From NCBI RefSeq assembly GCF_902833055.1, contig NZ_CADFEJ010000027.1, forward strand, positions 1 to 64,000: DNA of 64,000 nt. The letters run 5' to 3'. The position numbers were made by a program, and so were the translations under genes. This document shows, piece by piece, positions 54,135 through 61,951 of the stretch. Numbering within the stretch: position 1 is the first letter of the stretch; every line of letters starts with the position of its first letter. Below the pieces are notes generated by a model. That model worked only from the letters and a program-made list of their open reading frames with translations, was not told where the DNA came from and ran no database searches. This DNA is from Burkholderia territorii. Lineage in GTDB: Bacteria; Pseudomonadota; Gammaproteobacteria; Burkholderiales; Burkholderiaceae.

Positions 54135-54795
54135 TAAATGTTTTCCGCTATTTGAAGTTGATGGAATTGCCGTTAAACGGGCGTAGCGGGCGAGTCTGCT
54201 TGAATTGCCCTTAAAAGAATGGATGTAATCGAAGTGCAGATACGTAGCCGCGTTATCCGTGAATTGCAGCGCTACGCAGCTATCGACAGCCTTTGCCCGT
54301 CGAAATCGTCCGAGTAGCTGATTGAGGCAAGGATATGGATCGACGCCGTTAGCCTTGCAGATTTACATGAACGCATAGGGCATTTCCAGAGGACAAAAGT
54401 AGATAAAAGAGTCATATTGATATCGCAGGCGAATCGAAACAGTGAGTCATGTTCAGGCAAGACGCAAGGAAATGTCAACGACAGTCCAATTGTTCGCTTT
54501 CGGTGCGCAGCATTGGTAATGTTGGGGTAATGTCTTTTTTGTAGGGTATCAGTCGTTTGCGAGCTTCCGTGTCAGAAGGGGTTTGCAAATTCACAAAGAC
54601 ATGCTGATGCATTTGACGACTCCTGCGGCAGGGCCGGTGGGTTCCCTCGCTTATACGACAATGAACGCCACAGAGCTATGCGGCTAACAACGGACGTTTG
54701 TGGATGGGTAATGTTGGCTGGTTTCGTTAAGTGATCCATGACTCGCTGGATAGGTATGTCAGAGTGACTATTTTTTGAATTCGCGGAGGCGAGCG
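54135..54795. other. non-coding stretch in the island
   Basis: About 660 bp without a supported gene. A 45-codon minus-strand frame starting near 54614 (MHQHVFVNLQTPSDTEARKR) is the only protein-like segment and is too short to call. Confidence 0.45.
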
Positions 54796-55029
54796 ATGCA
54801 TATTCGAGAACAAGGGAGTCTCATTAAGGTGCTGCGCGTCGCTTCTCCCGAGGAGCCATCCGCCAGAGCGTGTTCGCGCGAACAGGTCATTGGTACGTTT
54901 CGCGCCGATGAACCGGTACCCGCCGCGCTACTTGATGTGATGACCCGCGATGAGCGCGAGGCGCTCACACGCTGGCTTGAGGTTTATCAACATAGCCGGT
55001 GGCGCACTTTGAATTCACCCCTTGCGTGA
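54796..55029 (+). CDS. small hypothetical protein
   Basis: A 77-aa protein starting at 54796 with GGAGGCGAGCG directly before the ATG. The sequence (MHIREQGSLIKVLRVASPEE; TFRADEPVPAALLDVMTRDEREALTRWLEVYQ) has amphipathic helices and no signal peptide. I do not recognise the family, but the strong ribosome-binding site and even composition argue that it is translated. Possibly a small regulator or antitoxin-like protein. Confidence 0.6.
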   Translation: MHIREQGSLIKVLRVASPEEPSARACSREQVIGTFRADEPVPAALLDVMTRDEREALTRWLEVYQHSRWRTLNSPLA

Positions 55030-55879
55030 TTGCGCGTCGGTGTGGATCGAGACATTCGCCAAGCGTTTGTGTCGACTCCGTAAATTCTGACTCGCGCCAA
55101 CTAAGGCTCTGCCGCAGGCGCCTTCACGGGTGCTGAAGGCGCCGACATTGCCTCCGATAACGCAGAAACCATGCTCGCCACGGGCGTCATTTCGGAAAGC
55201 TCGCGAGTGCTTCCGAAGCTCGCGATCCTGTTCCGGGGAGATAAGGTGAAGCGTGTGTGTTGAGCTTTTTGCACGAAATAGACTTCCAGTTTCTTGGCAG
55301 CGGCGATTCCGAATGCTGTCGCAACGCCGAATACGCGCACGTACGAGGTATGGCCTCTGCTCACCAATGGTTCACCTTGGAATCGTCTGAACGGGGTCAC
55401 GTGAGAAAAGTGGAAATGCGATGCGGTGAATCTGTGGGAAATCCTCTGGCGGAATGGGAAAGAAGCAGGTCGAAACTAGGTTATTTAGGGAGTACCCATC
55501 CGACATGAATCGTTCGCGAGAGTGCCTATGTACCGAAAAACCTGCCTTAGCCTGAACCATCCGGCCTCGATAACTCCTGGCGCGGTTCGATTAAACGCAG
55601 CTGAGAGTCTATGACGCACACATTGTGGGAGCATTGCCGGTCCGAAGAAGCGGGGGTGGCCGATGGTTTCCATGTTTCGCCGCGCGACTGACGACGGTAT
55701 GATCAAGGGTCTGGTCGAGATGGATGCATGCAATGCGGAAAACATGACTATGACGACGGCACGGGTGATTTTTACGGCAGTGGACCGGCTTCTTCTGACG
55801 ACTTTTGCATGCGGATGGCTATGCGCGAGAAATTGCGGAGAAGATCCGCGTAAACGACACGTTCGTTGCGAATAGTGGG
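55030..55879. other. decayed stretch before the IS5 remnant
   Basis: About 850 bp. A minus-strand 99-codon frame (55101-55400) has a passable composition but no family, start signal or partner. Nothing else is supported. Confidence 0.4.
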
Positions 55880-56605
55880 ATCGCGAACGAAGCCTCTGTG
55901 AAAGGGGAGGCGAAGGTGCGGACGTCGTGACTGACCACTGCGCCGACCATCGAGCCTGAGCGGTTTTCCATCAGGATGTGCCCCTGATAACAAAGGATGG
56001 CTCTGCTTTGCCGCCCCGTTGCGCAACGGGGCCGCGTCCAGATCGGTGCTCGATGCTGCATGTCGTTGCTGCGCCGCTTGCCCTTCCAGTCGGTACCGAC
56101 CTTACGGCCACCGCCGGCCGGCGGCTCGTCCAAGCCGTCCTTGGGCCGGAAGTTCTTGTGCTGGCCCCCTCCTGGATCAGCGTGCCATCGACGGAGAAGT
56201 GTTCTCTGGACAGCAATCCTTGCTTGCCGGCCAAGCTCATGACTTCGGGAAAGAACAGATCTACCATTTCGTGCTCGAGCAGATGATCGTGGTTCTTCGG
56301 GAACACCGCGTGATCCCAGACTGCGTCTTCAATCGCCAGCCTAACAAGCCGGCGGAACAGCAGGTTGTAGCGCATCTGCTCCATTAGCATGCGCTCGCTG
56401 CGTACCGAGTAGAACACCTGCAGCAACAGCGCACGCAACAGCTTCTCTGGTGAAATCGACGCACGGTCGCTGTTCGCGTAGTTATGCTGAACAACCCGTT
56501 GAGCCGTTTCAGTGCCTGATTGACCTGCAGCCGGAGCGGCCGCAACGGGTTATCGGCAGGCACGAAGTCTTCCAGCTTCGTCGTCGTGAACAGCGGCTCT
56601 TGCAC
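55880..56605 (-). pseudogene. IS5-family transposase, frameshifted and 3'-truncated
   Basis: The reading starts at a GTG at 56605 preceded by GGAGAG. It gives MQEPLFTTTKLEDFVPADNPLRPLRL, then shifts frame near 56450 to VFYSVRSERMLMEQMRYNLLFR and AGKQGLLSREHFSVDGTLI, and shifts again near 56130 (DEPPAGGGRK, ILMENRSGSMVGAVVSH). The DDE domain ends abruptly near 55930. These are recognisable IS5-type transposase blocks, so the element is dead. Confidence 0.8.
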
Positions 56606-56948
56606 CTCTCCATTCCGCGCATCGCTCTCGTCTGCCTAAGATCATGAACCCGTTATCTCTAACGCATCGCCTGCAGCGTTCGTTACATCGAATCCAATTT
56701 CAACAGCCTGATAGAGCCTATATGTCGGCCCAAATGGCCCTCGAATAAGGAGCATCGAATCGCGTGTGTGCGGTCGCGCCATCCGGCATGCTCACGCGGT
56801 AATGTTCATACAATGTTCTCTCGATAGGATCCGAATATAAATTCAACTGCTTCTTCGGGTGTTGTGTGCATCGGCCTTACATGTAGCAGCAGTACACGTC
56901 TGCCGGATTATCGTGCCGGAGATCGATAGTATATATTCGGAAAGGTAA
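56606..56948. other. promoter region of the MipA gene
   Basis: About 340 bp, low GC toward the right, with an AT-rich TATATATTCGG segment just before the MipA start. It also holds the outer end of the IS5 remnant. No supported gene. Confidence 0.45.
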
Positions 56949-57728
56949 ATGAAGTTACGCCATATTTTCAATTCATTCGCGGTGCTTATGGGTATCGCCG
57001 TATCGTTCGCAGTGTTTGCAAATGGATATGATGTCACGATCGGTGCCGGTGGTGGTGTGGCACCTCGGTACCTTGGTAGCGGGGAGTATCGGTTCGTGCC
57101 GATTCCGTATCTGAACGTGACGTCCTCATCGGGTTTTTACCTCGATACGACGCGCGGCGTAGGGTACAAACTCGACTTCCCGCAAAACTTCTACATCGAT
57201 GGGACCATCAACTATGCCGTCGGCCGAAGGGACCACAACGTAGGCTATGCAAGCGGTTCGGACGCCTTGCGCGGAATGGGTAACGTACCAAATGCTGCTG
57301 TTCTGATCGTGGCTGCAGGCTACCGATTCATGGGCGCGGGATCGGTGAGTGTTGCAGCGGATGTGCCATTCAGCCAACGTAGTGTCGGTAATTCTTGGCG
57401 CGCCGCGCTCAAGGTGCCATTGATGATTACGTCAACGGACGTACTGACTACAAATTCAGTTATACATATTGGCTCCGAGAAATATAACGCTACGATGTGG
57501 GGCGTAACCGCTTCACAAAGCGTAGCGTCTGGATTTCGACAGTACGACTTAGGTGGGGGAATTAATGCGATCGATTTTGGTTTGACGTGGACGCATATGT
57601 TCGATCGACATAGGTCGATTTCTACGGCAGCGCAGGTAACACGCTTAGTCGGTGACGTCGGCGACAGTCCGATAGTATCCCGACGTGTTACGCTGAATCT
57701 CGCTACGATTGTTAGCTACACATTCTAG
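56949..57728 (+). CDS. MipA/OmpV-family outer-membrane protein
   Basis: A 259-aa outer-membrane barrel protein. The signal peptide ends VFAN-GYDV. The MipA pattern follows: TIGAGGGVAPRYLGSGEYRFVPIPYLN, repeated amphipathic strands with aromatic turns, and a C-terminal strand ending SYTF with terminal Phe for BAM recognition. AAGG lies 6 nt before the ATG. The family scaffolds peptidoglycan enzymes or acts as a porin. GC is low, as in the island. It is flanked on both sides by IS5 remnants, suggesting a cargo gene. Confidence 0.88.
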   Translation: MKLRHIFNSFAVLMGIAVSFAVFANGYDVTIGAGGGVAPRYLGSGEYRFVPIPYLNVTSSSGFYLDTTRGVGYKLDFPQNFYIDGTINYAVGRRDHNVGYASGSDALRGMGNVPNAAVLIVAAGYRFMGAGSVSVAADVPFSQRSVGNSWRAALKVPLMITSTDVLTTNSVIHIGSEKYNATMWGVTASQSVASGFRQYDLGGGINAIDFGLTWTHMFDRHRSISTAAQVTRLVGDVGDSPIVSRRVTLNLATIVSYTF

Positions 57729-57768
57729 GGTCTATTTTCGACCGACAGATTGAGTTGGACCTCGTCTC

Positions 57769-58119
57769 TTGCACGGACTGGATGAAATGATTCAAGCGTT
57801 ATTGGATGACGAAATTTGGTCTCAAATCGAACCGGTGCTGCCGGGCCGACCATGTGATCCGGGGCGTACGGGAGCCGACAATCGTTGTTTTGTCGAGGCT
57901 GTTCTCTGGGTTGCCCGAACACGTAGACCGTGGAGCGATTTGCCTCAGGAGTTCGGTCGATGGCAAACGGTCTACTTGCGCTACTGGCGGTGGCGTCATA
58001 GTGGTGTGTGGGACAGAGTGGCTCGCATAGTGTCCGACGATACGCAGTTGAAGCATGTATTGGTCGACTCGTTCATTGTGCGGGCATATCACCGCGCGGG
58101 CGTTCGGCCGATAACCTGA
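57769..58119 (+). pseudogene. IS5-family (IS427-like) transposase fragment
   Basis: The frame MIQALLDDEIWSQIEPVLPGRPCDPGRTGADNRCFVEAVLWVARTRRPWSDLP is the typical orfA of IS427-group elements. It ends at DDTQLKHVLVDSFIVRAYHRAG and stops; the orfB that should follow is missing and the flanking DNA has no match. It is a truncated element, distinct in type from the IS5 remnant at 55.9 kb. Confidence 0.8.
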
Positions 58120-59960
58120 CATCAGGCATCATTTGGCGCGCCGATAGTAACTTCTCGAAGTTGGTGCTGTCGTCCAGAAACCTCTGGTGTCGAGGTGTTT
58201 GGGGATGAGAAGGCTTCTGATCAATCATCGCTTCGGAGTTCCATCTACCTGAATGTATCTGGTGACGCGCACATCAGATCGCATTTTCCGAGAGCGCTGT
58301 ACAGCTCGTTGGCCCGAGTTCTGGAGCGCCCCTCCGTGCGCGCCAGGGCCTTCTTTGACGGCCGGTTCGCCGGTCGTCTTTTTTTACGTGTTGTATGCTC
58401 GTGTGAGCCGATCGGATCACACGGACGCCAAACTGGATACCTTCAGCCATGGTCGAGGCGGGTTCGTGTCAAGTGTGCACCATCGATGACGATTGTCACT
58501 GTGCCGGGCCGGAAGTAAGCCATGCGTCTGCACGACTTACCACATCCGTAGATCTTCCTCTATATAAATAGCGTCCGACGCTATCCTTGGCGCGGGTGAC
58601 TCCCCGCCGATCGTTGCATGTGGGGAATACCGAAAACATCAGCTCCTTTATTGACCCGCATCGGCGGTTGAGCCCGAGGCTGCCAGAACGCGAATCGTTT
58701 GTCACATTTGCGGTCTGATTCACGCATGCAGAATTCGGCACGAATATTGTGCCGCCGGTCAATTCGGACGTGTGGCGCGTCGCGATTACGCTCGCGGTCC
58801 GTGGCCAGCATCGAACGGCAGTTGAGCTTCGAGGCGATCGAACAGATCGACCCGACACACCGACCGACGCAGCCGGACCGCGATTTCAAGGAGCAGGGTG
58901 CCGGCAATATCGTTCAGGCTCGACGGGCGGCCGATTACGTCGGTAATCGTATTCAGTTCGGTCAACGTCCACGCGAGTGCGCGGAGCCGGATGTCGGCGA
59001 TCATCACGGGGTGCTGCTAGCCAGCATGTTTGCGCTCACAGGAATGAGCAACCTGATCCCGCTCGCGAGCCCGACCGCATCCTGATCCACACGGGTTCCA
59101 AGCGGGCGAAGCAGACGCTGTTCAGCGTGGTGGTGAAACAGGGGCACGCCGCATTCGCACCATTCGCCGCGATGATCGTCGGCATGCTGCGGTCGAGTTG
59201 CTGTCCGGCATCGCGCGCGACCTCGCGTGCGGCGTACTGGCCATCTCACTCGCGAACCAGAAGAGCCCGGTGACGCTCGCGCAGCACGACGACCACCTCC
59301 AGCTGACGGTCCGTAAGGACGTGTGTTCCTCGGCAAGGCGCACGTCAGACGTCACCTGCGGCACATTCCGGACGGGGGGCCATGACCATCGATGCAACGC
59401 GCGCCAATTACATCGATCACTACGTGCCGGAGCTGCTCGACACGTTCGTCATCGACGCACCGCGCCGCGGGATCGCGATCGGGCTCCGCCGGCCAAATCC
59501 GCCGTTCCGACCCGCTACGCGTCACTGGGAGGCAGGACGTCGATCACGGAAAATGCTGCGGTGGAACTTGAAGGATTCTGGCGGTAGGGTTACTGATTGG
59601 CGATTGACGTTTACCTACGTCAACAACATGCGAACCCACCCGTCTGTGTGTCCCTAATTGATCAGCGGGAAGTGGTTTTCCAAGTGTGTGAGCGCCCGGA
59701 GTTGGATCACGCACATTGGATATTTTTAGATGTAATTTGATTTATACATGTTTTGCAGTTTCATCCCGAGTGACGGTAGACACGTGCTGTGTTGGTAACG
59801 TTATCGCAATGTATTTTTCATAAAATTTAATGCATGGGACTTTGTGCCATGCATGCTTCGAGTTTTTCGGCTCTGATATTTAGTTATTCTGATTTTATAT
59901 TGGGGCCGTGTCGATGCGGATATGGAAATGCACAAACCAAATTACCTTGGAGCTTATTTT
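58120..59960. other. 1.8-kb decayed stretch
   Basis: Several overlapping frames on both strands (for example 58699-59085 and 59382-59657 on plus) read as plausible but short and mutually incompatible fragments, which suggests old, decayed coding DNA. I recognise no family. A strong terminator hairpin stands at 58357. The last 250 bp are very AT-rich and carry the H-NS gene promoter. Confidence 0.45.
58357..58385 (+). terminator. orphan rho-independent terminator
   Basis: GACGGCCGG-TTCG-CCGGTCGTC with one G-U pair and a TTTTTTT run directly after. There is no intact gene upstream, so the gene it served has probably decayed or been deleted. Confidence 0.8.
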
Positions 59961-60266
59961 ATGAAGGCCTATCGGGACTACAAAAAATACGTTGAATCCA
60001 TTGAGGAGGCACTCGAACAGGAGCGGCTGAAAATAGCTGATAGTGTTCTTCGGCAGGTACGTGAATGTGTGGCGGAATTCAATTTTAAGCCGGAAGACGT
60101 GTTCTCGATGCGGAAGAAGCGATACCCCAAGTACTACGACCCCGAAACGGGTCGGACGTGGAGCGGGGTTGGGCGCGAACCTTTATGGATACGCGGCAAG
60201 GACAGGAGATTATTCGAACTGAAGCAACTGGTCAATCCGGTCGCTAATGGCTCCCGCGGTCAGTAA
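59961..60266 (+). CDS. H-NS-like nucleoid protein
   Basis: A 101-aa H-NS family protein. An N-terminal coiled-coil oligomerisation region (YVESIEEALEQERLKIADSVLRQVRE) leads to the C-terminal DNA-binding motif YYDPETGRTWSGVGREPLWI...KDRRLF. I favour the ATG at 59961 (GGAG 8 nt upstream) over one at 59922 that adds 13 residues. H-NS-like proteins silence AT-rich foreign DNA. Here it sits within the lowest-GC island of the window, behind a very AT-rich promoter. It may be island-borne or a replicon-specific silencer. Confidence 0.88.
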   Translation: MKAYRDYKKYVESIEEALEQERLKIADSVLRQVRECVAEFNFKPEDVFSMRKKRYPKYYDPETGRTWSGVGREPLWIRGKDRRLFELKQLVNPVANGSRGQ

Positions 60267-60529
60267 AATATTTCATCTGCCATTTGTGTGAATTTGGTTT
60301 GAGCCTTGACAGGCCCTGCGTCTTCCTTCTATCGCTGTGCTGCAATAAATCGGTTAAATTTAGGATGCACAAGTTGAGATGGCATGTTTTGAAGTCTCAT
60401 GGGGTTAATTTTGCGTCGTGAGTAGTTGATGTTGTTCAATATTGAATCAAGGCGTGGTGCTTGACGTTCCGCATCGGGATTCGCACGTAATTAATTGATG
60501 CAATAATTCTTAAAATTCGTAACTCACGC

Positions 60530-61257
60530 CGGACTTTGTCCGACCTCGATGGCTAGACATTCCCGTGTGTAGTTGTCGACAACGGTCAGAGTCCGAAGAC
60601 GTCGTCCATCGAACAGTGCATCTGCAACGAAATCCATGATTTCGTTGATCGGGGTCACAATGTGCTTGGGCTGTCGCAGCAGAGCCGATTTGTTACGTCG
60701 TGGCCGCTTGTGCCGTAGTGACAGGCCCTCCGCACGATACAGCCTGTAGACGTGCTTGCAATTGTCTCGCCAGCCTTCCCGTCGCAGGACCTCGTGAACG
60801 CGTCGATACCCCTAGTGCACCCGCGTGACGGTTATTTCCTTGACACGCATGAGCAACGCCGACGAATCGCGCGCCACAGACCGATACCGATACAGCGAAC
60901 GAGACATGCCAAACAACGCGCAAGTCTTCGTCAGGCTGGTTCGATAGCGATTACGCAATTCATCAATCAACATGCGCCGACGGGAAGGCTTCAGAGCTTT
61001 TTTGCGAGTACGTCCTGCAGCATGGCCTTGTCCAAGCTCATGTGCGCCACAAGCCGCTTCAACTTCGTGTTTTGCTCTTCAAGCTGGCGCAAGCGGCACA
61101 ACTCGCAAGGCCCCAGCCCTGCGAATTTCTTCTTCCAGCTCTAGAACGTCGCCTCGCTGATCCCAAGCTTGCGGCAGATCTCTTCGACCTTCGTCCCCAG
61201 CTCGGCCTGCTTCAACGCATAGGCGATCTGTTCTTCGGTGAACTTGCTCTTCTTCAC
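60530..61257 (-). pseudogene. IS3-family remnant with two premature stops and truncated orfB
   Basis: OrfA starts at GTG 61257 (VKKSKFTEEQIAYALKQAEL), contains a TAG where the family has Tyr (TF*SWKKKF, near 61142), and continues to LDKAMLQDVLAKK. An AAAAAAG slippery site precedes orfB in the -1 frame. OrfB reads SRRMLIDELRNRYRTS...YRYRSVARDSSALL, has a second stop at VH*GYRRVHEV, and ends at [12 protein letters not shown] near 60530 without the rest of the catalytic domain. It is inactive. Confidence 0.8.
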
Positions 61258-61439
61258 GGCATGACCTCCTGGACTCGATGACAAAGTCATGCCGGAATTT
61301 TCCGCTTCCAAAGGGGACAGTTTTGTGGGCTAGGGTCGGTTCCCAAACCCGAATAGGCGAGCACCAGCTGATCGTCGAAGGTCTCTTGTTTGGTTTCCGC
61401 TTGTTGACAGCGGCACAGTTTCGAAACAACAACGCTGGC

Positions 61440-61790
61440 GGCAGGGAAGGCGGTGCCGGGATGCATGGGGGACGATGGGCGTCGGTTCCCCAGTATGGCT
61501 TTCCAGGCCGTGAACGACACAAGGACGAGGTCGACCAAAGAGACGAACTTCGCAAGGCCGTCCCAGACTGTTCCGCGGCTTGTCAATTCCATTCAATACA
61601 TCGAGAGAGCCCGGGACGGGAAGTTTGCGGAGACCGCCACGTTGTAGGCGAGTGCAACGAGGAACGCCAAATTCCGCCCCTTGAAACAGGAAGCCCAGCA
61701 CGATTGCGACGACGCTGATCGCGAGTATTGCCACTCGCGAGACATTCATGTTTTCGGCTTCGGTCGCGTGCTTTTGTAAGCGTAAGCTCG
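61440..61790 (-). pseudogene. actP (acetate/cation symporter) fragment
   Basis: Reading from about 61790 gives KHATEAENMNVSRVAILAISVVAIVLGFLF, then with one frame change GRNLAFLVALAYNVAVSANFPSRALSMY, a stop, and MELTSRGTVWDGLAKFVSLVDLVLVS and TAWKAILGN. This order matches the late transmembrane helices of ActP-type sodium:solute symporters. It is a fragment of about 110 codons with a frameshift and a stop, truncated at both ends. The nearby IS3 remnant probably caused the loss. Confidence 0.72.
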
Positions 61791-61951
61791 GGAGCAAGGC
61801 GGAACAGCCCCTGAACCGGGGAGGGGCTGGGGTGCGTCGGAGGGGGTAATGAAAAGTGCGGTCAAATGCGCTTGGATGGAGCGAAATCCTCAGCCGCCGG
61901 CGATGTGGTGGTAGCATGACATAGCTAGATTTTCAAGAAATCAGGACAAGC

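Noticed and set aside
54480-54614. Short minus-strand frame starting MHQHVFVNLQTPSDTE
   Set aside because: 45 codons only, without a ribosome-binding site or neighbour; probably chance or a relic.
55101-55400. Minus-strand 99-codon frame
   Set aside because: No family match, no start signal, and it lies in a decayed stretch; it may be a remnant but cannot be supported.
58699-59657. Several mid-length frames on both strands in the island
   Set aside because: They overlap and contradict each other, have mixed codon use and no recognisable family; treated as decayed DNA.
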